Source: a virus
DNA length: 26,046 nucleotides
Direction: 5' to 3' (one strand)
IMG/VR virus record: IMGVR_UViG_3300009182_000287
Span: 1 to 26,046 of that record
Made by a program: the position numbers and the translations under genes
Shown here: positions 5,848-13,921 of the stretch, in pieces
Layout: each line of letters opens with the position of its first letter
How positions within the stretch are numbered: the first letter of the stretch is position 1
Notes under the pieces: model-generated
What the model was told of the DNA's origin: nothing
Database searches by the model: none
The model's input: only the letters and a program-made list of their open reading frames with translations

Positions 5848-6201
5848 TTATGTGACTTGTTCTTTAAGTTCAAGTAATTGTTTTATCTCTCTTTGTGATA
5901 GTTCCATATTAGAAGCTAATAATTCTACTTTGTTATCTTTTTCAGTCTTTTCAACTTTTATTTTCTTAATATAGTTAATCATTGGCATTCGATTAAACTT
6001 AGGAAATGCCGCTATAAGAAGCTTATAATGAATATTTTTATCTATGTTACCTAAGGAGTTTACTGTTTGATTAATAGCATTAGCTGCTTCATAAGAACTA
6101 AAAGCTAACCAACGATTAATAAGAAAAGGAACGTATTCTTCTAAAGGTAAGTTTCCTTTCTTTTTTACTAAAATATCTCCAAGGTAATCAAAGATTGTCA
6201 C
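5848..6201 (-). CDS. 62: clamp-loader small subunit (T4 gp62-like)
   Basis: A 117-residue protein resembling gp62, the small subunit of the T4-type sliding-clamp loader, which works with ATPase gp44 to load clamp gp45. The recognisable block is EEYVPFLINRWLAFSSYEAA, then a linker and NIHYKLLIAAFPKFNRMPMI. This is the gp62 signature of a Tyr-x-Pro-Phe-x-x-Asn-Arg stretch, then a second helix ending in basic residues. T4 gp62 is about 187 residues; marine-phage forms are shorter, as here. The start is GTG, overlapping the previous stop by four bases. gp44 and gp45 genes are not in this window. Confidence 0.7.
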   Translation of the reverse strand: MTIFDYLGDILVKKKGNLPLEEYVPFLINRWLAFSSYEAANAINQTVNSLGNIDKNIHYKLLIAAFPKFNRMPMINYIKKIKVEKTEKDNKVELLASNMELSQREIKQLLELKEQVT

Positions 6202-6785
6202 GCAATCGTTTTTGTTGTAGCTGTAAAGATGTCTTGAACCATTACCTGAAACATCTGAATAGCATCAACCATAAAAGCGTTAGAGGCTTCGTCGGTAAGG
6301 TGAGTAGAGTAAGCAAAATTAGGAGCCTTATTTCCAGCATTAATATTAATACCAACGTGAATAAGAACAGCACCATTTACATTAGTAGCAATAGACACAG
6401 AAGCCTTCTTAAATTCTTCTCCTTCCTTTACCATAATATCATCTCCATCTACGTAACCTTCCTTCTGAAGATACTTCGTACAAAGGAGTGAACCCAACTG
6501 AGCGTTATATAAACGCTGAAAGCAAACACCGGCAAAGAGATCAATATTAGGAATCTCAATAAGGAAGTTAATAGCTCTAATAGAGTAAATATAATCGTTA
6601 TTAATTGCATCTTCCAAGTCAATAAGATTAGTAGTAACTTCCATCGGAGCTTCAAATGCTACAATATTACCTACTGCACGGACATTTTTCTTGAAAAATT
6701 TATAAGCAAATCGCTGATGAAGCACTGCTCCATCATAGTAGTCACATCTTGTTATTGTCTTTAGTTCGTTACGGTTAATAATCAT
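6198..6785 (-). CDS. DUF366 family protein
   Basis: A 195-residue protein matching what I know of DUF366, a family best known from archaea: CDYYDGAVLHQRFAYKFF (about 14-31), IVAFEAPMEV, LIDLEDA, the SIRAINFLIE helix, CFQRLYNAQLGSLL, a DDIMV turn, and the late motif ASVSIATNVNGAVLIHVGIN. No biochemical role is established to my knowledge. It follows queC, a glutamine amidotransferase and a glycosyltransferase-like gene in one operon, so a step in 7-deazaguanine metabolism is the obvious guess. Its stop overlaps the gp62-like start by four bases. Confidence 0.75.
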   Translation of the reverse strand: MIINRNELKTITRCDYYDGAVLHQRFAYKFFKKNVRAVGNIVAFEAPMEVTTNLIDLEDAINNDYIYSIRAINFLIEIPNIDLFAGVCFQRLYNAQLGSLLCTKYLQKEGYVDGDDIMVKEGEEFKKASVSIATNVNGAVLIHVGININAGNKAPNFAYSTHLTDEASNAFMVDAIQMFQVMVQDIFTATTKTIA

Positions 6786-6794
6786 ATGTATATC

Positions 6795-7484
6795 TTATAC
6801 CCCTTTTGCTTTGTTGCAATAGACTTCTTTAAATTTCTTATTAGATTCTTCCCAATTATTTGTAAGCATTGAATCTCCTAGTCCGAAGTGAATAACGTTA
6901 ATAGGTAGTACACCCATACTGACATTATGCTTTTGACATTCTAGACAAAAAGCAAGATCGTAATGATGAAACGCAAACTCTTCATTAAAGCGTGCTGGTG
7001 TTGTCAGAATACGTTCAACATTAACAGCAAAGAATAAACCGTCCATTACAGTTACAGCTCCAGTAGTATCACCGAAGACAGTTGACCATATTTTACCGTC
7101 CTTAATATGTTTAACCTCCCCGCGTAAATGCTCTCGCTTTGACATTAAATGCCAAGCACATTTATCTTCCTGCAAACTAATTACAGTAGATCCCGCTAAA
7201 CCAGTAACTGTATAGTGAGACTTATTAAGATGTTCAACAAGGAAGAGAGTATCAAGAATAAGATCATCATGAACAAACAAAACAATCTTATCACTATTTT
7301 CATCAGTTATATAACGATTGTAAACAGTAGATAAACCTTCCTTGTTATCTCTTACAACATCAAAGTCAAACTCTTTTCGAGTATAAAAATCGTAATACTT
7401 CTTAAGAGACTTATAAATTGGTCTCTTTTGAAATTCTTCTTCTGTTTTTGCTTTAGTAGCTGTTACTAGTAGTACTTGTTTCAT
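6795..7484 (-). CDS. GT2-like glycosyltransferase
   Basis: A 229-residue protein of the nucleotide-diphosphosugar glycosyltransferase type (GT-A fold, family-2-like). An N-terminal strand MKQVLLVTAT, the helix STVYNRYIT (52-60) and the acidic metal/sugar site FVHDD (70-74) are followed by an acceptor-side motif FHHYDLAFCLECQ (about 168-180) and INVIHFGLG. It probably transfers a sugar to an unknown acceptor. Starting on the stop of the amidotransferase gene (ATGA), it is translated together with the deazaguanine genes. Modified DNA bases, a virion protein or a host surface glycan are all possible acceptors. Confidence 0.72.
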   Translation of the reverse strand: MKQVLLVTATKAKTEEEFQKRPIYKSLKKYYDFYTRKEFDFDVVRDNKEGLSTVYNRYITDENSDKIVLFVHDDLILDTLFLVEHLNKSHYTVTGLAGSTVISLQEDKCAWHLMSKREHLRGEVKHIKDGKIWSTVFGDTTGAVTVMDGLFFAVNVERILTTPARFNEEFAFHHYDLAFCLECQKHNVSMGVLPINVIHFGLGDSMLTNNWEESNKKFKEVYCNKAKGV

Positions 7485-8119
7485 AAATTATAGGGGTTGT
7501 CGTATTTAAAAATTTGATCTAGTTTAGGTTTTAATTTACCATCAATAAGCTCAAATATTAAACCGTCGTCATCAATAGGTTTGGATCCTTCAAATGATAC
7601 TGATGAAAAACTATTATTATTCATATGAAGAGAGCTACCCGCTTTAACAACCTTTAAGCTATTATAGTCATGATCGTAAACCCAGCTAGTTAATAAACCT
7701 TCATATTGTTCATATACTTTTTGTATATTTCCTTCATACTTTACTAAGTGATAGGGTATAATAGAACTATCAACAATAAACTCGGGATGTTCAGGAAATG
7801 TTTTAAAGTTAGTAATAATACCATTATGAGCTACATAGTACTGACCAAACTCAAAAGGATGACAATTACTTTCTGTAAAAACGGCTGAACTATTAGTAGG
7901 GGCTCTAGAATGATAAAGAAAGAATAACGGTTTATTAAGCTCGGTTACTATTTCTCTAAATAATTTTTCACCATCAAAAGGATCTTTTTGACGTTTTATT
8001 ACAACATTATTGTCACTATCAAAAGCTAAAAAACCAGATGAAAAATAGCCACGCTTAAGATTTTTTTCGTATAAATCCCAAGCTGTATCAAAATTAGATG
8101 ATCCGGCAATACCACACAT
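7481..8119 (-). CDS. class II glutamine amidotransferase (Gat partner of QueC)
   Basis: A 212-residue stand-alone Ntn-type glutaminase domain. The N terminus MCGIAG gives catalytic Cys2 after Met removal. Other expected residues are present: HSRAPT with R72, the oxyanion pair N99-G100 in AHNGIITN, and D117 in DSSII. There is no synthetase domain, so the ammonia must go to a partner. It lies 2 nt behind queC. In archaea and phages, Gat-QueC proteins fuse this domain to QueC and convert preQ0 with glutamine ammonia to the amidine of archaeosine. Here the same pair is split into two genes, so formation of archaeosine base or a related amide is the best guess. Confidence 0.8.
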   Translation of the reverse strand: MCGIAGSSNFDTAWDLYEKNLKRGYFSSGFLAFDSDNNVVIKRQKDPFDGEKLFREIVTELNKPLFFLYHSRAPTNSSAVFTESNCHPFEFGQYYVAHNGIITNFKTFPEHPEFIVDSSIIPYHLVKYEGNIQKVYEQYEGLLTSWVYDHDYNSLKVVKAGSSLHMNNNSFSSVSFEGSKPIDDDGLIFELIDGKLKPKLDQIFKYDNPYNL

Positions 8120-8121
8120 TA

Positions 8122-8814
8122 TTATATATTAATAGCATATGGAAGAGGATCAACTATTTCTGCTTTTTTAAATCCAGCTAATCTAGCTGCGCACGACGGA
8201 CATATCCCACAGCTTAATTCTCTTCCTTCGTAGCAAGTCCAAGTCTGATCAAACTTTACCCTTAAATCAACACCCATTTCAATAATTTCTTTCTTTGTCT
8301 TGTAGAGAAGAGGGGCCTGAATTTGAATACGATTCATTCTATTAAGAGCAAGACAGTTATTAATATGCTCAAGAAACTCTGAAGTACAGTCCCAGTAACC
8401 TGAAAGATTATCTACAGCTACAGCTCCGTAATAAACATCAGTAGCCCCTACTGCTTCAGCATAAGAACAAGCAATAGATAGTAGCATCATATTTCTATTA
8501 GGAACATAAGTAACAGGCTGAGCTTCACCAATAATGTCTTTCATCTTCGGCACATCAATATCATCAGAAGTAAGCGCTGAAGCCGGAACAAGGTTTCTAA
8601 AGAATTTTAAATCAATAACTTTATGCTCTTTTACTTTAGAGCCATGATAGCAATGGTTATTGTACATATAGCTCTCTGCTACAATTATTTCTTTCTTATG
8701 ACGCTGATTATAATCAAACGTTAGAGCATAAACTTCATCATGATTTTTAATACAGTGTTCTAAAAGAACAGTCGAATCCATTCCACCACTATAAACAACT
8801 ACAGCTTTAGACAT
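8122..8814 (-). CDS. queC: 7-cyano-7-deazaguanine (preQ0) synthase QueC
   Basis: A 230-residue QueC, the normal length. QueC uses ATP and ammonia to turn 7-carboxy-7-deazaguanine into preQ0, the shared precursor of queuosine, archaeosine and 7-deazaguanine DNA bases. The PP-loop SGGMDS is at 9-14, TYVPNRNMMLLSIA is typical, and the zinc site is C194, C202, C205, C208 (SCGICPSC). It is the first gene of the minus operon, behind a sigma70-like promoter. In phages, preQ0 genes usually serve genome modification against restriction; queD, queE, folE and a DpdA transglycosylase are not in this window. Confidence 0.93.
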   Translation of the reverse strand: MSKAVVVYSGGMDSTVLLEHCIKNHDEVYALTFDYNQRHKKEIIVAESYMYNNHCYHGSKVKEHKVIDLKFFRNLVPASALTSDDIDVPKMKDIIGEAQPVTYVPNRNMMLLSIACSYAEAVGATDVYYGAVAVDNLSGYWDCTSEFLEHINNCLALNRMNRIQIQAPLLYKTKKEIIEMGVDLRVKFDQTWTCYEGRELSCGICPSCAARLAGFKKAEIVDPLPYAINI

Positions 8815-8821
8815 ATTAAAG

Positions 8822-8849
8822 AGTATATATTACTCTTATAGGTTATCAA
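8822..8849 (-). promoter_or_regulatory. sigma70-like promoter of the queC operon
   Basis: On the minus strand, TTGATA (8849-8844) is 16 nt from TATACT (8827-8822), and the queC ATG begins 7 nt beyond the -10. The -10 overlaps a small palindrome, AGAGTA-5 nt-TACTCT (8820-8836), which could be an operator. The spacing predicts a leaderless mRNA. Confidence 0.5.
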
Positions 8850-8858
8850 GTATAAGAA

Positions 8859-11282
8859 TTAAACAGGATACAATATACCCATAGATATAACCCTACCTGT
8901 GATACTTGAATACGGATTTGTACTAGCAACGTAAGCAGTTTCTTGCCATACAGATACCGTTTCACCCGCTAGTGCTATAACTTTAGGTGATGTAGCAGCT
9001 ACAGATGCTGTATTACTTACATACGCCCCTACACCTAATGTAGTATTAGAACTTAAACTGACTTGCTGAGTCATTTGTGTACCATTAGGTGCTGGATTTG
9101 AAGAACTACTAGCATTACCTTTAACCATTCGAAATGATGGTAAATTATCGAGAGGTGCCCCAGGACCCGGTGCTGGGGCATTACCTACTGTATCAACAAT
9201 TACATTAATATTTTCAAGCAATAGATTATATCCTGTAGGAACAAGATAAAGATTAGCTACTGAACTACTGATATTTGTATTCTTAAAATTAAGAGTTGGT
9301 GATATAAGCGAAATAACAGAAGTACCAACATTATTTAATATGATACCTGCCGCACTAATATTACCGGATACAGTTAGCTTATTATTTGGTCTATCGGTTC
9401 CAACACCGAGATTACCGTTTACGTCAATACCGGTAGCGGTGACCGATGGTAATGCACCAAACGATGTAGATGTAACAAGCTTATTATTAACTTCATCATA
9501 GGTAATATTAAAACCGGATAAAGAATTAATCGGTGCAGCAGCAGTACCGTCTCCTCTTTCACCAATAAACAATACTGGGTTAACACCATCATTAGGAGTA
9601 GAGTGCTCAAGATTAATATAACGTGATGAAATAGATGTAGTAAAAAGAGTTGCAGTTTTAGTTGTACCTATACTGCTAAGATTATTTACGTAGGTAAAGT
9701 TAGCTTGAGAAGCGGATAAATTTGACCCTAAAATAAATGTATTATCAAAAGAAGTATAATTACTAGAACCTCCAGCAACGAAAGAGTAATTAGTATTAAG
9801 AATTAAATTTGATTGACCGCCTGCTATATTTGAAGTATTACTATTATTAATAGTATTTGATCTACCACCATTTACTATTGAATAATTACTATTTACTGTA
9901 TTATCTCTTCCTCCAAGGGTAGAAGCATACTGACCCGATGCTGTATTATTTAAACCTCCACCAACGACTGCGCCACTATTGCTAGCAGTATTACCGTAAC
10001 CACCAACAACTGAACTCGCCCATCCAGAAGCTGTATTACTCCACCCTCCACCAATGTGAGTGTAACCGCTGAGAGCAGTATTTAAACTACCACCACCGAT
10101 GCTTGACCAAGCACTGAGAGCTCTATTATTAGATCCGCCAGTAACAGTGGTAGCTAAATCTTTAGCGTCATTACCGTAACCGCCACCAACGTGTGCGTAA
10201 GCACTTATTGCAGTGTTTAGAGTACCGCCACCAATATTAGAATATAAACCACTAGCTACATTTGTACCACTTAACGGTAAAATAGAGCCTGTATTACTAC
10301 CTGTTATATAAGGGCTAAATGTAGCATTATTATTAATACCGTAAATAATACCTGTTGCACTTAAATTTTTAACAGTTAAAGTACTATCACTATAGATATT
10401 ACCTGTTGCACTTAAATTACCTACATTTATAGTAATAGCGCTTAAAGTTTTGACATTTAAAGTATCACTATAGGTGGTGCCTATAGCACTCAATGTATTT
10501 ACGGTTATAGTAGTAGCACTTAATGTTTTAATAGTTGCACTACCCTCACTGTAGATAGTACCTGTTGCACTTAAATTTCTAACAACAAGTGTAGTATCAA
10601 ATGATAATTTGACGGAACTAACGAATGCAACACCACTTAATGCTAAATTAGCGTTTGCTAAAGTTAAATTAGCTGCTGTTAAGCTTGCATTAGAAACCGT
10701 TAATGCGTTTGCAGCACTAAGTATAGCACCTTGAACTGTATTAAAGGCAGATGTAGCTGTACTAAAGGCTAAATTAGAAGTAGCATTAGCTGTATTAGCT
10801 GTACCAGCAGCTGCATTCCAAGAGACATAATTAGCATTAACAAGATTATAAGCGGTATCCCAGTTTATATTATTGCCACTAGTGCCTACTTTAATAGTGC
10901 TTAAGTTGCTTATGTTGGTAACAAAAAGGTTAATGGCACTAAGATTAGTAGCAGTGAGACTAACAGTTTTTATTAATCCGTTAGAATAAACGTTAGCAGC
11001 ACTAATATTACCACCAGCTGTTATATTATTATTTACAGTTAAATTACTAATATTAATATTAGAAATATTAAAACTACTAACTGATATATTTGAAGCTGTT
11101 AAATTATTAACAGTAATATTATTAGCGCTAATTAAACCTGTGAACGAAAAATTATTATTAATTGTACCACTATTATCAGAAGGAAATGTTATACTATTTG
11201 CTGATAAAGAAACAGCACTTAATGCGGAAAACTCGTTAGCACCACCTTGAATCATTGATGCGTTTAAGTACGTAATAGACAT
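8859..11282 (-). CDS. tail fibre / adhesin with YadA-like head repeats
   Basis: An 807-residue, Ser/Asn/Ala-rich fibre protein. The N-terminal half is a low-complexity series of NLTAxNI- and LSA-type beta repeats, with about three 27-residue copies around residues 227-317 (LSATGTIYS, LSAIGTTYS, LSATGNIYS). Residues about 335-520 contain roughly ten 15-residue repeats of the YadA/haemagglutinin head type (for example IGGGSLNTALSG, IGGGWSNTASGW), which form a trimeric beta-roll. A later stretch, GNLGVGTDRPNNKLTVSGNI, is the collar-like motif also found in the next gene. It probably binds the host surface. No C-terminal self-cleaving chaperone is visible. Confidence 0.85.
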   Translation of the reverse strand: MSITYLNASMIQGGANEFSALSAVSLSANSITFPSDNSGTINNNFSFTGLISANNITVNNLTASNISVSSFNISNINISNLTVNNNITAGGNISAANVYSNGLIKTVSLTATNLSAINLFVTNISNLSTIKVGTSGNNINWDTAYNLVNANYVSWNAAAGTANTANATSNLAFSTATSAFNTVQGAILSAANALTVSNASLTAANLTLANANLALSGVAFVSSVKLSFDTTLVVRNLSATGTIYSEGSATIKTLSATTITVNTLSAIGTTYSDTLNVKTLSAITINVGNLSATGNIYSDSTLTVKNLSATGIIYGINNNATFSPYITGSNTGSILPLSGTNVASGLYSNIGGGTLNTAISAYAHVGGGYGNDAKDLATTVTGGSNNRALSAWSSIGGGSLNTALSGYTHIGGGWSNTASGWASSVVGGYGNTASNSGAVVGGGLNNTASGQYASTLGGRDNTVNSNYSIVNGGRSNTINNSNTSNIAGGQSNLILNTNYSFVAGGSSNYTSFDNTFILGSNLSASQANFTYVNNLSSIGTTKTATLFTTSISSRYINLEHSTPNDGVNPVLFIGERGDGTAAAPINSLSGFNITYDEVNNKLVTSTSFGALPSVTATGIDVNGNLGVGTDRPNNKLTVSGNISAAGIILNNVGTSVISLISPTLNFKNTNISSSVANLYLVPTGYNLLLENINVIVDTVGNAPAPGPGAPLDNLPSFRMVKGNASSSSNPAPNGTQMTQQVSLSSNTTLGVGAYVSNTASVAATSPKVIALAGETVSVWQETAYVASTNPYSSITGRVISMGILYPV
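9715..10275 (-). repeat. YadA-head-type 15-residue coding repeats
   Basis: This stretch encodes about ten diverged copies of a 15-residue unit with a central GG and a following Asn (consensus roughly aromatic-x-x-I/V-G-G-G-x-x-N-T-A-x-S). One copy is twice as long (through YGNDAKDLATTVTGGSNN). Copies differ at the codon level, so the array is old rather than a fresh tandem expansion. Confidence 0.75.
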
Positions 11283-11299
11283 ATCAAGTTATTTAATCG

Positions 11300-13267
11300 T
11301 TAAGCACCAGCCATTACAACCCAAACATTACCATCTGATTGTAATTGAGTCCACTTACCTATTGCAGGTACACCAGTTTGTGGAATAATAAAATTACCTA
11401 GTTGTGTATTTGAAAGTGGCTGTACATTTGTATTTCCGCTATAAACAACAGTTGCCGATAAACATTTAACGTGTAACCATCTACCAGGACATGTATTAGC
11501 TGCAGGTAGATTTAATTTAGTTGTGTTATAACAGATTATAGAATTATGATAAGGTTGTATTGTAAAAACTCCTCCTGCTGAAACTGGTATATAGGTAGCT
11601 AGTGAACCTGATACCTGTAATGTAGAGGTAACAGTAGCACGATCATAATTACCAACACCAACATTACCATTAACATCTACACGCATTCTTTCAAAACCAG
11701 ATGTATACCACATATGAGTATATGGGTACGAAATACCGCTTGCAACGCCACTAACTTGAATACCGTAACTAATACCGTTGTCCCAAACTTGATTTGATGT
11801 ATTAACTCCTTCTCGAGTATTAGGAGTTTTAAACCAAAACATACCTGTACCATCTGGACTTAAATTCATTCTAGTACCAGTGTATAATGTACCGTTAATA
11901 TAAGTGTCGTTTGTAGAACTAATTGAACCGATAACAGTTAATTGTTTATTAGGAGATGTAGTATTAATACCTACATTACCATTACTATCAATTCGCATTC
12001 TTTCTACATTAGTAGAATCAATAATGTTATTAGTATTAGTAGTATTAAATCCTATAACAGTACCAATGTTTGTAGACGATTGAATATTTTTTGCTCTTAA
12101 AAATATACCGGCATTTGGCCCGTTATTAATAGAATTAGACCAAGCAGTTCCAGTATAGGAATATGACGCTAAACCACCTACAATATCACTATCCTGAGTA
12201 GCAGTTGGTGCAGCAGAAGTACCTCTAGCACGAGCGTTTCTTACAATTGATCCTTCAGTATCACTATAAGTGTATATATTTACAGGCTGTATATTATCAG
12301 CTAAAATTGTAAACATACTACCCGGCTCTGATACACCGATACCAACTCTACCTGCTGAAGTTATAGCTAAAGCGGTTTTTTTACCGCTTACTTGTAATGA
12401 CAACGTACCGTTAATATTATTAGGTAGCATAGCTAACTGACCTACAAGATTACCGTCACTATCTATAAATTGATACCCTGCTCCGTTAAGGTTACCTGAG
12501 CCTGATTTTAATTGTATAAGAGGGCTTCCTACCGAACTTTCAACTTTAACTGAAGCATGTTGAGGGGATTGTACACCACCGAATACATCAGTACGAGCAA
12601 TTTGAAAAGGAGCAGCACTATTATAAATATGTAATGTACGTCCATAAGTAGAATTTGGTTTTGTACCTATTCCAACACTACCGTTTGAAGACATATAAAC
12701 AGTGTTAGTTTTAAGATACCCGCCACTATAAAACCCTAAATCATCATCAGGACCAACACTAATACCACCTAAGCCTGTATTATAATCAACAACTATACCA
12801 TCTGTATATTGACCAGCAAAAGCTCCAACAGCATAAACTCCTTTTTGACTAATAATATCATTAACGGCTGTTAAATTAGTAATTAAAAAGTTTGTTGCAT
12901 TAAAATTAGTAGCAGTTAAAAAATTATATGATGTAGATGAAAGTGCTACTGTACCAATTAACGTAACGGCAACGTCGGTATTTGGATTTACTCCAGTCGG
13001 TATGTTTATTGTTTTATTAACAACATTAATATTATATTTTGCTGGTGATAATATATTACCGTCTACAGTTACAATATAAGCTGCAGCTAGTGAATTGAGG
13101 CTATAATTACCTGTTAAAGGTATATAAAAAGTCTCAAATACAGGCGGTGTAGTAGTTGTCCAATACACAAAAGATGTTGTATACGGAGTCGGATACCCCG
13201 CAATTCCCTGTAAAGCTGTAATTGGACTTGTAAATACTTGTGGATTATTAACGAATTCTGTACCCAT
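11300..13267 (-). CDS. long tail-fibre protein
   Basis: A 655-residue structural protein. The N-terminal region (about 1-130) carries a beta domain with FETFYIPLTGNYSLNSLAAA, likely the attachment part. The shaft has several copies of the fibre motif RMR(I/V)D-x-NGNVG(I/V), for example near 425 and 530, together with VGIGTKPN and VGIGVSEPG. The C terminus, about 560-655, is a compact domain ending GKWTQLQSDGNVWVVMAGA. These motifs are common in marine phage fibres. It lies immediately upstream of the YadA-type fibre and shares a divergent promoter region with the plus-strand gene at 13330. Confidence 0.8.
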   Translation of the reverse strand: MGTEFVNNPQVFTSPITALQGIAGYPTPYTTSFVYWTTTTPPVFETFYIPLTGNYSLNSLAAAYIVTVDGNILSPAKYNINVVNKTINIPTGVNPNTDVAVTLIGTVALSSTSYNFLTATNFNATNFLITNLTAVNDIISQKGVYAVGAFAGQYTDGIVVDYNTGLGGISVGPDDDLGFYSGGYLKTNTVYMSSNGSVGIGTKPNSTYGRTLHIYNSAAPFQIARTDVFGGVQSPQHASVKVESSVGSPLIQLKSGSGNLNGAGYQFIDSDGNLVGQLAMLPNNINGTLSLQVSGKKTALAITSAGRVGIGVSEPGSMFTILADNIQPVNIYTYSDTEGSIVRNARARGTSAAPTATQDSDIVGGLASYSYTGTAWSNSINNGPNAGIFLRAKNIQSSTNIGTVIGFNTTNTNNIIDSTNVERMRIDSNGNVGINTTSPNKQLTVIGSISSTNDTYINGTLYTGTRMNLSPDGTGMFWFKTPNTREGVNTSNQVWDNGISYGIQVSGVASGISYPYTHMWYTSGFERMRVDVNGNVGVGNYDRATVTSTLQVSGSLATYIPVSAGGVFTIQPYHNSIICYNTTKLNLPAANTCPGRWLHVKCLSATVVYSGNTNVQPLSNTQLGNFIIPQTGVPAIGKWTQLQSDGNVWVVMAGA

Positions 13268-13274
13268 TTATTAT

Positions 13275-13282
13275 TATTTATA
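13275..13282 (-). promoter_or_regulatory. late promoter of the fibre gene
   Basis: A perfect minus-strand TATAAATA, 7 nt before the ATG at 13267. It probably drives both long fibre genes. Confidence 0.65.
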
Positions 13283-13310
13283 GGAGCGATAATATATTTC
13301 ACATATTTAG

Positions 13311-13318
13311 AATAAATA
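13311..13318 (+). promoter_or_regulatory. T4-late-like promoter octamer
   Basis: AATAAATA lies 11 nt before the ATG at 13330, divergent from the fibre promoter at 13275-13282. Confidence 0.5.
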
Positions 13319-13329
13319 ATATTACTATT

Positions 13330-13731
13330 ATGATTACAAGAGATGATATTTTACTTCACGAAGCGTATATTTCTGCTAGTAAAAAAGGTGTTGAATTTCC
13401 AAATAAAGATGTTACAGATGATGTTCCCGATACTAACGGTGCTGTAGAAATGCATACTGAGCCTGTTGTTGTTTCTCTCTCGAACAACGAAGAACCAGAA
13501 TGTGGGTGCTCTGGTGAAACCCCTGAAGAACATGAAGAAGAAGAAATTTCAATGGCTAAAACAAATCTCTTTTCTATCTTTAGACATGCTCAAATGCTTC
13601 ACGACATGCTAGAAAATAACGTCGAATTAGATACCTGGATGTTTCAAAAGATTGCTGTTGTAGCAGACAAGTTAGCTGATGTAGCTAAAGTAGCTGAGTA
13701 TCATGCTGCTAAAGAAGGTGTAATCGGTTAA
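13330..13731 (+). CDS. putative head-associated protein
   Basis: A 133-residue acidic protein. Its start MITRDDILLHE, then AY, contains a candidate (I/L)-x-E prohead-protease site (LHE, 9-11). The middle (about 20-75) is a disordered Glu/Asp-rich linker with CGCSGE. The C-terminal 55 residues form a helical domain (FSIFRHAQMLHDMLENNVEL, WMFQKIAVVADKLADVAKVA) of a kind I associate with small T4-like phage virion or head-core proteins. Exact family unknown. It is followed by a strong terminator, so it is a single-gene late unit. Confidence 0.65.
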   Translation: MITRDDILLHEAYISASKKGVEFPNKDVTDDVPDTNGAVEMHTEPVVVSLSNNEEPECGCSGETPEEHEEEEISMAKTNLFSIFRHAQMLHDMLENNVELDTWMFQKIAVVADKLADVAKVAEYHAAKEGVIG

Positions 13732-13750
13732 GTTTTTCTCTGAGTTCATT

Positions 13751-13799
13751 CCCGTTCAACACGCTGTTCGGAGCAGCCTTGAACGGGGTTATTTTTTTC
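13751..13799 (+). terminator. rho-independent terminator
   Basis: A 9-bp stem CCCGTTCAA (13751-13759) with TTGAACGGG (13779-13787). A small inner GCTG/CAGC hairpin lies in the loop, and a run of seven T follows at 13792-13798. It ends the 13330 transcript. Confidence 0.85.
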
Positions 13800-13802
13800 T
13801 GG

Positions 13803-13892
13803 ATGTTCCTTGCTTCAGTCTTCATACTTGTGGAAATGATTAAGAGAAAAAAGAGTCTAGAAAATAAATTCTTCAGCCTTTTCTTCTTGTAG
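13803..13892 (+). CDS. possible 29-residue membrane peptide
   Basis: A short frame after the terminator: MFLASVFILVEMIKRKK and then a second hydrophobic end, FFSLFFL. The same frame is open and hydrophobic upstream through the terminator (LNGVIFFW), but without an ATG. It has no Shine-Dalgarno, and its 3' end carries the -35 of the next promoter. It could be a chance frame. Confidence 0.25.
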   Translation: MFLASVFILVEMIKRKKSLENKFFSLFFL

Positions 13893-13915
13893 TTCCACCA
13901 TCAACCAGCCATAAT
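13887..13915 (+). promoter_or_regulatory. sigma70-like promoter of the RecA/RadA-like gene
   Basis: TTGTAG (13887-13892), a 17-nt spacer, then CATAAT (13910-13915), with the ATG 6 nt beyond. The -35 is weak; the spacing and the -10 support it. The transcript would be leaderless. Confidence 0.4.
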
Positions 13916-13921
13916 AATAGT

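Noticed and set aside
6195-6655. Open frames on both strands inside the DUF366 gene
   Set aside because: They are out-of-phase shadows of a strongly recognised family and have no starts or spacing of their own.
8820-8836. AGAGTA/TACTCT palindrome as a terminator for the YadA-type fibre gene
   Set aside because: It lies downstream of the fibre stop on the minus strand but has only 6 AT-rich pairs and no T run; it overlaps the queC -10, so it is mentioned only as a possible operator.
9715-10275. CRISPR-like repeats
   Set aside because: The periodicity is codon-phased, encodes a YadA-head motif and varies in DNA sequence; there are no constant repeats or unique spacers.
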